This document shows, one piece after another, positions 1 to 7,023 of a stretch of DNA of 64,000 nucleotides (within the stretch, counting starts at the first letter, position 1; every line of letters starts with the position of its first letter). A model generated the notes under the pieces. That model was given only the letters and a program-made list of their open reading frames with translations. It did not search any database and had not been told where the DNA came from. Location of the stretch: positions 1-64,000 of the forward strand of contig VXLW01000029.1 in the NCBI GenBank assembly GCA_009841435.1. Reading direction: 5' to 3'. Origin of the DNA: Dehalococcoidia bacterium. Lineage in GTDB: Bacteria > Chloroflexota > Dehalococcoidia > Tepidiformales > Tepidiformaceae. A program made the position numbers and the translations under genes.

Positions 1-80
1 CGCGCAACATCATCGCGGTCCTCGCCGGGGAAGAGCCCCCCAACCCCGTGAACCGCCCGCCCAACCCCCGTTCGGCTTGA
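1..80 (+). CDS. C-terminal end of a D-2-hydroxyacid dehydrogenase (partial)
   Basis: Only the last 25 codons are present; the gene begins before the window. The readable tail is RNIIAVLAGEEPPNPVN followed by a proline-rich end and TGA at 78-80. An 'N-(I/L)-x-A-(V/F)-L-x-G-x-x-P-P-N-P-V-N' tail is typical of glyoxylate/hydroxypyruvate reductases and other D-isomer-specific 2-hydroxyacid dehydrogenases, where it closes the substrate-binding domain. No catalytic residue can be checked, so the substrate is unknown. It reads in the same direction as the phosphoribosyltransferase that follows 70 bases later. Confidence 0.6.
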   Translation, partial: RNIIAVLAGEEPPNPVNRPPNPRSA

Positions 81-150
81 CACCACCGCCGCTGTCGCGG
101 ACAACAGGGATGGCGCGCCACTCCATCACCCCAGCCGGGAGGCCCTCGCC

Positions 151-804
151 CTGAGCGACGAACCAGCCACCGAAAACCTCTGGCTCGCGGAAGAGCTCTG
201 GGAGCTTGGCGCCGTCGAGTTCGGCAACTTCACCCTGGGCCGCACGACGGTCGACTCACCCATTTACATAAACCTCCGCAAGCTCATCAGCAGCCCCCAC
301 GCGCTCCAGCGCTGCGCCGACATCATCCGGGTCAAGCTCGAGGCGCTCGTTTCCATGCGCCACCCCCAGGTGCAGCCTTTCACCCTCGTTGCAGGCGTCC
401 CCTTTGGCGGCCTCCACGTTGCGACGGCGTTTTCCCTGCACGTCAGCACGCCGATGATCTACATCCACCCGCCCGGCACCGCGAAGGAAGACCTGATCGA
501 GGGGAACTACGTCCGCGGCCAGTCCTGCCTCATCATCGACGACCTCATTACCGGCGGGGGCAGCATCATCCAGACGGCGGAGGCTCTCGCCGAGGCGGGA
601 CTCGTCGCGCACGACGCCGTCACCCTCATCGATCGCCAGGAGGGCGGCCGCGCCGCCCTCAAGGCGAAGGGCATCAACCTCGTGAGCATCCTCACGCTCG
701 ACCAGATCGCGACCTACCTGCGCTACTCGGGTCGCATCGAGGCGCCCGACTACGAGCGCGTCGTGCGCTACATCCAGGCCAGCCAGGGCGCCCAGGGCGC
801 CTGA
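151..804 (+). CDS. pyrE: Orotate phosphoribosyltransferase, UMP-synthase type, apparent CTG start
   Basis: Joins orotate to PRPP to give OMP in pyrimidine synthesis. The PRPP-binding motif LIIDDLITGGGS is present, and the C-terminal half (TLIDRQEGGRAAL, then a 'V..ILTLDQI' stretch) resembles the OPRT half of eukaryotic UMP synthase more than classical bacterial PyrE. The family fold needs the N-terminal region encoded before the first in-frame ATG (355), including AEELWELGAVEFGNFTLG. No in-frame ATG, GTG or TTG exists between the previous gene and 355. CTG at 151 lies about 8 bases after GGGAGG (137-142), giving 217 aa, the usual family length. A 14-codon ORF from ATG 110 ends with a TGA at 152-154 inside the proposed start. 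A second, different pyrE lies at 7024-7581. Function fairly sure; start inferred. Confidence 0.75.
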   Translation: MSDEPATENLWLAEELWELGAVEFGNFTLGRTTVDSPIYINLRKLISSPHALQRCADIIRVKLEALVSMRHPQVQPFTLVAGVPFGGLHVATAFSLHVSTPMIYIHPPGTAKEDLIEGNYVRGQSCLIIDDLITGGGSIIQTAEALAEAGLVAHDAVTLIDRQEGGRAALKAKGINLVSILTLDQIATYLRYSGRIEAPDYERVVRYIQASQGAQGA

Positions 805-819
805 CGGACGAACCGGGAC

Positions 820-1791
820 TCAGGACCTGCCCGGAACCTCCAGGTCGTCCGGTGGCGGCGCGGGGTTGGGAATGCCCGCCATGAGTTGCGTCGGCACCTG
901 CTGCCGCAACTCATCCAGCGTCCACATGCCGTCCTTGTAGATTTGCCGCAGCGGCGGATAGATCTCGTTGAGCAGGCCCACCTGCCCCCCGGCCACGGAG
1001 AAGATCTTCCCGTTGATGTTCCACGCTTCGTCGAGCAGCAGGTAGACGGTCATCGGCGCGACCATCTCCGGACCGCGCATGCCCGAGGACTGCGCCGCCT
1101 GGCGCTGCGCCTCCGCCGCCCGCCCGCCGCCGGAGGTCATGCCCCGCTGCTGCCTGATTTGCCGCGCCGAGTCCGGAACCGTCGCCGTCAGGCGCGTGGC
1201 CGCGCCCGGTGCGATCGCGTTCACGGTCACCCCGTAGCGACCGAGGTCGCGCGCGGACACCCGCGTCAGCCCTGCGACGCCCGCCTTGGCGGCGCCGTAG
1301 TTGGCCTGTCCCGAGTTGCCTTGGAGGCCCGACACCGACGAGTAGTTGATGATGCGGCCGTAGCGCTGCTGCCGGAACAGCACCGCTGCCGGCTTCGTCG
1401 TCGTGAAGTGTCCCTTCAGGTCGATCCGGATGACGTCGTCCCACTCGTCCTCGGTCATGTTGAAGACCATGCGGTCACGCAGGATCGCCGCGAAGTTGAT
1501 CAGCCCGTCGAGCTTGCCGTAGGCGTCGAGCGCCGTCTGGATGACGCTTTCGCCGCCGTCCATCGAGGAGACGTCGGCGAAGTTCGCCGTGGCGTCGCCG
1601 CCGGCGTCCTTGATCTCGGCGACAACCTGCGCCGCCGGGTCGTCGTCATGCCCGCTTCCGTCGGGGTTCACCCCCGGGTCGTTCACGATGACGCGCGCTC
1701 CTTCCGAAGCGGCCAGCAGCGCGGTTGCGCGCCCGATTCCCCGCCCCGCCCCCGTCATCGCGACGACGCGGCCTTCAAGCAGATTCGCCAT
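820..1791 (-). CDS. SDR-family 3-hydroxyacyl-CoA dehydrogenase-like protein
   Basis: NAD(P)-dependent short-chain dehydrogenase of 323 aa. Visible are the dinucleotide motif TGAGRGIG (residues 13-20), NFAA at 99-102 (variant of NNAG), SSVSG near 151-155 and the catalytic YGAAK (Tyr165, Lys169). The length and the acidic insert after strand 2 recall the dehydrogenase part of peroxisomal multifunctional enzyme 2, which oxidises (3R)-hydroxyacyl-CoA. It is the last gene of a three-gene unit; the two genes before it are hot-dog hydratases, so the operon looks like a split MFE-2. A Gly/Arg/Gln-rich insert (about residues 213-238) replaces the usual substrate loop. The acyl substrate (fatty acid, steroid side chain or other) cannot be told. 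Confidence 0.8.
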   Translation of the reverse strand: MANLLEGRVVAMTGAGRGIGRATALLAASEGARVIVNDPGVNPDGSGHDDDPAAQVVAEIKDAGGDATANFADVSSMDGGESVIQTALDAYGKLDGLINFAAILRDRMVFNMTEDEWDDVIRIDLKGHFTTTKPAAVLFRQQRYGRIINYSSVSGLQGNSGQANYGAAKAGVAGLTRVSARDLGRYGVTVNAIAPGAATRLTATVPDSARQIRQQRGMTSGGGRAAEAQRQAAQSSGMRGPEMVAPMTVYLLLDEAWNINGKIFSVAGGQVGLLNEIYPPLRQIYKDGMWTLDELRQQVPTQLMAGIPNPAPPPDDLEVPGRS

Positions 1792-1801
1792 GGGTGTGCT
1801 C

Positions 1802-2218
1802 CTACGGCAGGCGGACGGTTGCGCTTCCCGGTGAGGTCCTCTGCCCGTCCGGGTTCTCCGTCCAGATCTCGAGGTCGACGAGCTTCTCCCCGTCCTCCTC
1901 GTACTTGCGTGTCACCACGCCCTTGCAGTGGATGTCCTCGTCGGGGAAGTCCATGCCGCGGTAGCTGCAGCCGACGCGCTTCACGCGGCCCTCGTTGCCC
2001 ACCCAGTCGTGGAGGAGCTGTCCGAGGAAGGCATGCTTCAGCGCACCGTGCACGATGATGTTCGGGAGCCCCGTGGCCTCCGCGAAGTTGTGGTCGTAGT
2101 GAATCTGGTAGAAGTCGCCTGAGCCTGCGGCCCAGTGCACGAGCTGCTGCGTGCTGCAGTTCTTCTCCAGCGTGGGGATCTCCATCCCCTCCTGAACCTC
2201 GTCCCAGCTAGCGCCCAT
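1802..2218 (-). CDS. MaoC-like hot-dog hydratase, catalytic subunit
   Basis: 138 aa, single hot-dog domain of the MaoC/(R)-enoyl-CoA hydratase type. The hydratase-2 signature is recognisable as GDFYQIH, placing catalytic Asp35 and His40 in the expected spacing, followed by FAEATGLPNIIVHG. It lies 10 bases after the upstream hot-dog gene and 10 bases before the SDR gene. In the family, the two hot-dog halves act as a dimer in which only one half carries the Asp/His pair; this gene supplies that half. Likely reaction: hydration of trans-2-enoyl-CoA to (3R)-hydroxyacyl-CoA, passed to the neighbouring dehydrogenase. The start is ATG with GGAGG-like bases upstream. Confidence 0.8.
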   Translation of the reverse strand: MGASWDEVQEGMEIPTLEKNCSTQQLVHWAAGSGDFYQIHYDHNFAEATGLPNIIVHGALKHAFLGQLLHDWVGNEGRVKRVGCSYRGMDFPDEDIHCKGVVTRKYEEDGEKLVDLEIWTENPDGQRTSPGSATVRLP

Positions 2219-2228
2219 GGTGGTCCTC

Positions 2229-2714
2229 CTAGTACCGGATACCCGTTCCGGTCATGATGGCGACAACCTCGCCGTCCTGGTTCCGGTACGTCGTCTTCGT
2301 CGTGGTGATCAGCATCTCGCCGAGGCGTCCCTTGCGCTCCTCGATCGACGAGACCGCGCTTATAGAGGTCAGGATGTCGCCTGCGCAGATGTCCGTCAGG
2401 TATTCGATGTCCGTACCGCCGTTCAGCACTCGCTTCAGCGGGCGGCTCGGCTCAAGCATTCCCTGGGGCCGGGCGCTGCGCTTGTTCGGGTTGAATACCG
2501 GCGTGCCCAGATACCCTGGAGGCGCGGGCAGGCTCCGATAGCCTGCCGCCTGCGCCGCCGCTTCGTCGTAGTAGACCGGGTCGGTGTACCCCACGGACCG
2601 TGCAAACATGCGCACGGAGGTCTTGTCCACCTCCAGCGTCGTCGGCTCCGACTCCCTGCCGATCGATGCCCGCATCTCGTCCGTGATCAACGATTCTTGC
2701 GTCTCGTCGCTCAT
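2229..2714 (-). CDS. MaoC-like hot-dog protein, N-terminal (non-catalytic) type
   Basis: 161 aa; resembles the N-terminal hot-dog half of FAS1-like dehydratases and MFE-2 hydratases (VGYTDPVYYDEAAAQAAG, then LPAPPGYLGTPVF). At the place where the catalytic subunit has His, this protein has Tyr (DPVYY), so it is probably the partner that binds the acyl chain and not the one that performs catalysis. It is the first gene of the hot-dog/hot-dog/SDR unit, with a good Shine-Dalgarno (GGAG 5 bases before ATG) and a promoter-like pair upstream. Actinobacterial HadA/HadB and ChsH-type heterodimers are the closest known logic; which of them applies is inference. Confidence 0.75.
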   Translation of the reverse strand: MSDETQESLITDEMRASIGRESEPTTLEVDKTSVRMFARSVGYTDPVYYDEAAAQAAGYRSLPAPPGYLGTPVFNPNKRSARPQGMLEPSRPLKRVLNGGTDIEYLTDICAGDILTSISAVSSIEERKGRLGEMLITTTKTTYRNQDGEVVAIMTGTGIRY

Positions 2715-2745
2715 GCCGTCTCCTCAATCCAAATTGGCGCGGTGA

Positions 2746-2774
2746 ACGATAGACCAGCCCGTTCGGGGCGTAAA
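2746..2774 (-). promoter_or_regulatory. Promoter of the hot-dog/SDR operon
   Basis: On the minus strand TTTACG (2774-2769), a 17-base spacer and TATCGT (2751-2746) match the -35/-10 pattern of a housekeeping sigma factor. The predicted transcript has a leader of about 25-30 bases with GGAG before the ATG at 2714, unlike the leaderless pattern seen elsewhere in the window. Confidence 0.5.
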
Positions 2775-2817
2775 CCGCTCCCCGCTGCCCCCGGTGGCTC
2801 GCCGCTTCGCAACCCGG

Positions 2818-2823
2818 TACGGT
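2818..2823 (+). promoter_or_regulatory. -10 element TACGGT, leaderless type
   Basis: TACGGT ends 6 bases before the ATG at 2830, so transcription should begin at or next to the start codon. The bases GGTGA that could pass for a ribosome binding site overlap this hexamer. Belongs to the recurring TAnnnT series described in the findings. Confidence 0.5.
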
Positions 2824-2829
2824 GATTTC

Positions 2830-3234
2830 ATGGCCGGGGATCGCTGCGCGCTCGGAGGTCGCCTGCGGCGTTGCAAACGCCCTCCGCGCGACACCTGCCA
2901 GTACTGCGCCCGCCCCATCTGCGAGGAGCACGCCTACGTCCTCGAAGGCTACGACGCCGTCTGCGTTCGGCCTGCCTGCACCGCCAAGCACGACGACCTC
3001 CCGCGCCACCACGAGTACGTCCGCGGCGTCCGCCTCCGCAATCGCGATGGCCTCTGCGGGTTCGATGGGTGCGAGTACAGCCCGTCCTTCGACTGTTCGA
3101 AGTGCGGGGGCCGCTTCTGCCTGCGCCACCTCTCCGACGAGCTCTACCCCTCCGTGGGCTCCCGTGGCGACGCCGAGATGGCGATCGTCTGCGCCCACTG
3201 CTGGAAGCGCCGCACCATCTGGAGCAAGCCATGA
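2830..3234 (+). CDS. Cys/His-rich zinc-finger protein, function unknown
   Basis: 134 aa, not recognised as a named family. Two copies of the pattern C-x2-C-x4-C-x2-H stand out: residues 23-34 (CQYCARPICEEH) and 89-100 (CSKCGGRFCLRH). Further Cys at 6, 15, 45, 50, 76, 81, 121 and 124 could complete two or more zinc sites, like AN1 or B-box half-fingers. There is no signal peptide, membrane segment or enzymatic motif. The stop overlaps the next start (ATGA at 3231-3234), so it is translationally coupled to threonine deaminase. The ATG at 2830 is preferred to an in-frame ATG at 2794 because a -10 hexamer lies 6 bases before it. A structural or protein-binding role is guesswork. Confidence 0.7.
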   Translation: MAGDRCALGGRLRRCKRPPRDTCQYCARPICEEHAYVLEGYDAVCVRPACTAKHDDLPRHHEYVRGVRLRNRDGLCGFDGCEYSPSFDCSKCGGRFCLRHLSDELYPSVGSRGDAEMAIVCAHCWKRRTIWSKP

Positions 3235-4499
3235 CCGCCGTCCCGTCCGTCACCGTCGACGACATCGAAGCGGCCCGCGACGTGATTGCGGGAGGCATCC
3301 TCGAGACGCCGGTCTGGCCCGCCCGCGCCCTGGAACGCCTGACCGGAGTCCCGGTCGTGCTCAAGTGTGAACAGCTCCAGCGCGCCGGCTCCTTCAAGAT
3401 TCGCGGCGCCCTCAACGCCATCCACTCCCTCGCCGAGGAGGACCGCGCCCGCGGCGTCGTGGCCGCCAGCGCCGGCAACCACGCCCAGGGAGTTGCCCTG
3501 GCCGCGCAGGCGGCCGGCATCGCCGCTACTGTCGTCATGCCCGAGGGAGCCCCCCTCGTGAAGGCCGCCGCCACCGAGGGATACGGCGCCCGCGTCATCT
3601 TCCACGGCGAGTCGCTCGAGGAGGCCCGTGCCCATGCCGGCGAGCTCGCCCGGCGCGACGGGCTCGTCTATCTGCCTCCCTTCGACAACGACGCGGTCAT
3701 CGCCGGGCAGGGCACGCTCGGCCTCGAGCTGCTCGAGCAGATCCCCGACCTTGCCGAGGTGCTCGTCCCCGCAGGTGGCGGCGGGCTCCTCGCCGGCGTC
3801 GCCACGGCCATCAAGGCGCGGCGCCCCGGGGTGCGCGTCGTGGGGGTGCAGGCCGCGGCCATGGACGGCATCTGCCGCTCCTACGAGGTCGGCGAGGTCC
3901 GCAGCGTCCCCCACGCCGGCACCCTTGCCGATGGCGTCGCCGTCGCCGGCCCCTCCGACCGCACGTTCGCCCTCATCCGCGAGCACGTTGACGAGATGAT
4001 CGCCTGCGGCGACACCGCCATTGCCCATGCGATGGTGTACCTCCTCGAGACCTCGAAGCTGCTCGTCGAGGGCGCTGGCGCTCTCGGCGTCGCCGCGCTC
4101 CTTTCCGACGCTTACCGCCCCCGCGCGAAGACCGCCATCGTCCTCTCCGGCGGCAACGTCGATATCAACCGGCTCGGCTCAATCGTGCGCTACGGCCTCG
4201 TCGAGGATGGCCGCTACCGCCACCTCACCATCGAGATTGCCGACGTGCCCGGCGAGCTCGCCGCCATCACCGGCGCCATCGCCGGCGAGTCCGCCAACCT
4301 GCTCGAAGTGAACCACGACCGTGAGGCCCCCGGTCTCCCCGTCGAGGTCGCCCTCATCGACCTCCTGCTCGAGGTCAACGGTCCTGACCACTTCGAGCGC
4401 GTGCGGGAAGCCCTCCGCGAGAAGGGCCTGGGCGACATTACCCTCGACCCACCGCGCATGAACACGGCCGGCGCCCGCCGTCGCTACGAAACCGGCTGA
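3231..4499 (+). CDS. ilvA: Threonine ammonia-lyase (threonine deaminase) with ACT domain
   Basis: PLP enzyme converting threonine to 2-oxobutyrate and ammonia, the first step of isoleucine synthesis or threonine catabolism. 422 aa. The PLP lysine is Lys56 in GSFKIRGA; SAGNHAQG binds the substrate carboxylate; PAGGGGLLAG is the phosphate-binding glycine loop; SGGN lies near the end of the catalytic domain. A C-terminal ACT-type domain begins near residue 325 (ADVPGELAAITGAI). One ACT domain and this length fit the shorter TdcB/IlvA type rather than the 500-aa IlvA with two regulatory lobes. It is coupled by ATGA to the Cys-rich gene. Serine dehydration is a likely side activity. Its 2-oxobutyrate could feed the 2-oxoacid dehydrogenases at 33-42 kb. 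Confidence 0.9.
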   Translation: MTAVPSVTVDDIEAARDVIAGGILETPVWPARALERLTGVPVVLKCEQLQRAGSFKIRGALNAIHSLAEEDRARGVVAASAGNHAQGVALAAQAAGIAATVVMPEGAPLVKAAATEGYGARVIFHGESLEEARAHAGELARRDGLVYLPPFDNDAVIAGQGTLGLELLEQIPDLAEVLVPAGGGGLLAGVATAIKARRPGVRVVGVQAAAMDGICRSYEVGEVRSVPHAGTLADGVAVAGPSDRTFALIREHVDEMIACGDTAIAHAMVYLLETSKLLVEGAGALGVAALLSDAYRPRAKTAIVLSGGNVDINRLGSIVRYGLVEDGRYRHLTIEIADVPGELAAITGAIAGESANLLEVNHDREAPGLPVEVALIDLLLEVNGPDHFERVREALREKGLGDITLDPPRMNTAGARRRYETG

Positions 4500-4513
4500 G
4501 GCGCGACCGCGCC

Positions 4514-5233
4514 CTAGTAGGTGACGAAGCTGCCTTCGGCTGTCTGCAAGTGATGGGTGTCGTTCAGGCTCTGCAGTGCCCGGTTGTGTCCCTTGGCGAG
4601 AACCACGTGCACCGAGGTATGCGCCGGTCGGAAGAACATGTCGAAGTCGGTGGCGATCACGTAGCCCGTGTAGGCGTTGATCACGCCACCGTGGCACGCG
4701 ATTACGACTCGCGCCGTCTCGCCGGCGTGCCTCGCGATGATGCCCTCGATTGCGTTCACCACGCGCTTCTGGAACTCCGCGCTCGGTTCCGTCAGCGGAA
4801 ACACGTCCCACGACCGTTCCCGCGCCATCCGCTTCCGCAGCCCCGCCAGGTAGTCGATGCCCAGCGCCTCCGCCGCGGTCTGGTCGCGCGGCACATCGCG
4901 GAACATCCCGATCTCTTGCAGGTCGTCGATCACGACGGGCTCAAGCCCGTGGTGTCCCCCGATCGCCGCTCCCGTGTCGAACGCGCGCCGCATCCCGCTT
5001 GAGTACAGGGCATCGACCCGCTCCGTCGCGAACCGCTCGCCCACCAGCCGCGCCTGTTCCCGTCCGAGGTCGCTCAGGGGCGCATCCACGCTGTCCCCGA
5101 GCTTCGCGTTCGGCAGGTTCGGGACGGACTGCTGCCCATGCCGCACGAGCACGATCTCCGTCGTTCCCTCGATCCCCGTCAGGAACGCCTCGTTGAACGC
5201 GTTGGAAGCCGGACCCCGCTGTGGCGAACTCAC
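4514..5233 (-). CDS. Histidine phosphatase superfamily protein
   Basis: Phosphoglycerate-mutase-like phosphatase of 239 aa. The catalytic signature is LVRHGQQS, and the second catalytic His lies in ACHGGVINAY. SGMRRAFDTG gives the expected second arginine, and PLSDLGREQA is standard for the family. Substrate unknown; no residue points to a specific sugar or nucleotide phosphate. An in-frame ATG lies 4 codons upstream (5245), but its bases form the hexamer TATGCT, which sits 7 bases before the GTG at 5233, so I prefer the GTG as a leaderless start. It faces ilvA tail to tail with 14 bases between. Confidence 0.8.
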   Translation of the reverse strand: MSSPQRGPASNAFNEAFLTGIEGTTEIVLVRHGQQSVPNLPNAKLGDSVDAPLSDLGREQARLVGERFATERVDALYSSGMRRAFDTGAAIGGHHGLEPVVIDDLQEIGMFRDVPRDQTAAEALGIDYLAGLRKRMARERSWDVFPLTEPSAEFQKRVVNAIEGIIARHAGETARVVIACHGGVINAYTGYVIATDFDMFFRPAHTSVHVVLAKGHNRALQSLNDTHHLQTAEGSFVTY

Positions 5234-5240
5234 CGCGCCG

Positions 5241-5246
5241 AGCATA
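5241..5246 (-). promoter_or_regulatory. -10 element TATGCT, leaderless type
   Basis: TATGCT on the minus strand ends 7 bases before the GTG at 5233. It overlaps an alternative in-frame ATG (5245), which would therefore not be transcribed. Confidence 0.45.
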
Positions 5247-5285
5247 CAGCCCGCGCATGAACGCGCGAGCCAGCGAGCGGAGCCC

Positions 5286-6488
5286 CTACCAGCGCTGCCC
5301 CGGCGGCGCGTCGATGAGGGCCTTCTCCGCGATCGCTTCCGGCGCCGTCGCCCCCGCCGCCCACGGCCAGCTCCCCTCGTCCGGCGCGAACGCGCCCGGC
5401 GCCGCGGACACGATCGCCGCCGCCATCGCCAGCGTCCGGCGCGTGCCCGCGACGTCGTGCACGCGGAAGATGCGTGCCCCCTGCGAGTACGCGAGCGCGG
5501 TCGTGACGTGCGTCTCGAGGTCGCGCTCCTCCGGACCGGCTCCCGAGACGCTTCCGATGTAGTTCTTGCGCGAGTGGGCCAGCAGCAGGGGCTGTCCCGC
5601 CGTGCGCAGTTCGGAAAGGCGACGGAGCGACTGGATGTCCTCGTCGTGGCTCTTCCCGAAAGCGATCCCGGGGTCGATGGCAATGGCCTCCCGCTCCAGC
5701 CCCGCCGCCTCCAGTTCCGCCAGCCGCTCCGCCATCCACCCCACTGTCTCCGTGACCACGTCACTGTAGACGGGCGCGGGGTCCGGGCGGTGCTTCGGGA
5801 TCGTGTAGCTGTAGTTGAGCACGTACCCCGCCCCGCCCTGGGCCGCCGCTTCCGCCGCGTCGGTTCCCAGCGTCAGCCCGCTGATGTCGTTGACGATGGC
5901 AGCCCCGCTCGCGATGGCCGACTCCGCCACCTCCCGCTTGTACGTGTCGATGGAGACGAGGTGCCCCTCCCCCGCGAGCGCTGCCACCACCGGGGCCGCG
6001 ATCGCCGCCTCCGCCTCTGCCTCCAGTTGCGGACGGCTTGCCCGCGCCGTCTCCGCCCCCACGTCGATGATGTCCGCTCCCTCCGAACGCAGCCGCTCGG
6101 CATGGGCAAGCGCCGCCGTCACGTCGGTGCCCACCCCGTCGCCCGAAAAGGAGTCGTCGGTCAGGTTCACGATTCCCATCACAAGGGGCTCGTCCAACGC
6201 CAGCTCGTGCGACCCCACCCGCCAGCGCTGGACCGGCGACAGGTAGCGCGTCAGCGGCGCCGACAACGGGCTCTTCCGCCGCCTCAGCTCCGCCGCCAGA
6301 CGCCCGAGGTCGCCGGCGCTCGCCGACACCCGGCCCGTCCCCTCCGCCACGGTCAGGCCGAGCCCGAGCGCGCTCGTGGCAAGCGCCAGCCGTTCGAGGT
6401 CGTCGCCGAAGTAGGCGATGTGCTCGGCCTCGCCGTCCGTCGCCAGCGCCCACTCCGCCGGCGGGACGGCTCTCAGCAGCGGGGTCAC
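5286..6488 (-). CDS. folP: Dihydropteroate synthase-like protein with N-terminal extension
   Basis: Likely condenses the dihydropterin pyrophosphate with 4-aminobenzoate in folate synthesis. 400 aa against about 270-290 for usual FolP. The first roughly 100 residues are an extra domain I do not recognise; the TIM barrel starts near residue 103. Signatures are altered: GIVNLTDDSFSGDG (105-118) stands where GILNVTPDSFSDGG is usual, HSRKNYIG replaces the usual GxSRKSF-type loop, and VHDVAG is present near the end. ADIIDVGAE (usually DIGGEST) is also divergent. A methyltransferase-related pterin-binding role cannot be excluded. GTG start; its first bases overlap the stop of the DinB gene (GTGA), so the two are coupled. 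Confidence 0.7.
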   Translation of the reverse strand: MTPLLRAVPPAEWALATDGEAEHIAYFGDDLERLALATSALGLGLTVAEGTGRVSASAGDLGRLAAELRRRKSPLSAPLTRYLSPVQRWRVGSHELALDEPLVMGIVNLTDDSFSGDGVGTDVTAALAHAERLRSEGADIIDVGAETARASRPQLEAEAEAAIAAPVVAALAGEGHLVSIDTYKREVAESAIASGAAIVNDISGLTLGTDAAEAAAQGGAGYVLNYSYTIPKHRPDPAPVYSDVVTETVGWMAERLAELEAAGLEREAIAIDPGIAFGKSHDEDIQSLRRLSELRTAGQPLLLAHSRKNYIGSVSGAGPEERDLETHVTTALAYSQGARIFRVHDVAGTRRTLAMAAAIVSAAPGAFAPDEGSWPWAAGATAPEAIAEKALIDAPPGQRW

Positions 6489-6985
6489 CGGCGCGGAATC
6501 GGGTCGAGGCCCAGCATGCGCCGGGCCTGCCAGAGGTGCTCGAGGTCGTGCTTGTACAGGTCGCGTACCAGGTCGATGAGCGCGACCTCACCCCGGTAGG
6601 GGTGCATGGCCGTCCGCTCCCACTCCGTCCGAGAGAGCCCCCAGAGCGAGTACGAGGTGTCCTGGCGCGCATGGGAGAAGCCGGAGATTGCCTCGTCGAT
6701 GCTCACGTACTGGTAGTCCTCGGGAAAGGGGATGTTGTCGAGGTCGATGTTGCGGATGGGCGCGAAGGGCCGCCGCAGGATCGTTTCGAACTGCTGGGTC
6801 GTTTCCCGCTCCACCTCGCGCAGGTGGAACGCGATGGCGAGCAGACACCACCCCTCATCCTGCCCCTCTCCCGGCTCTCGGGCCTGCCGCTCGCTCGTCG
6901 ACCAGAGCAGACCGCGCAGCTCACCCGCCGCTTCTCCCAGCGCCTTCAGGAGAAACCGGTCACTGCTGGTGGGGGCTTCCTGCAT
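6485..6985 (-). CDS. DinB-family four-helix protein
   Basis: 166 aa with the DinB/YfiT-like pattern: a His in the first half (LLAIAFHLREVERETTQQFE) and a C-terminal DLYKHDLEHLWQARRM that supplies two further His for the usual three-His metal site. Such proteins include metal-dependent thiol S-transferases (bacillithiol, mycothiol); members without a known substrate are common. It is first in a two-gene unit with the dihydropteroate-synthase-like gene, overlapping it by 4 bases. The start ATG lies 6 bases after a TAGAAT hexamer. Function is not known. Confidence 0.75.
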   Translation of the reverse strand: MQEAPTSSDRFLLKALGEAAGELRGLLWSTSERQAREPGEGQDEGWCLLAIAFHLREVERETTQQFETILRRPFAPIRNIDLDNIPFPEDYQYVSIDEAISGFSHARQDTSYSLWGLSRTEWERTAMHPYRGEVALIDLVRDLYKHDLEHLWQARRMLGLDPIPRR

Positions 6986-6991
6986 GGGCCC

Positions 6992-6997
6992 ATTCTA
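6992..6997 (-). promoter_or_regulatory. -10 element TAGAAT, leaderless type
   Basis: TAGAAT on the minus strand is followed by GGGCCC and then ATG (6985). Six bases separate it from the start codon; there is no purine-rich ribosome site. Confidence 0.55.
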
Positions 6998-7023
6998 CGA
7001 ACCCTGCCAACCCCACCGGCGAC

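Noticed and set aside
48-400. Frameshift in the OPRT gene instead of a CTG start
   Set aside because: The protein-like sequence begins at about 151 and continues without a break; the upstream frame (ATG 110) shows no OPRT similarity, so no frameshift is needed.
2821-2825. GGTGA as a Shine-Dalgarno for the Cys-rich gene
   Set aside because: It overlaps the TACGGT hexamer, which lies at the leaderless distance from the ATG and fits the window-wide pattern better.
5243-5245. ATG as start of the histidine phosphatase
   Set aside because: It lies inside the TATGCT hexamer; a GTG four codons later is 7 bases after it. The ATG remains possible if transcription starts further upstream.
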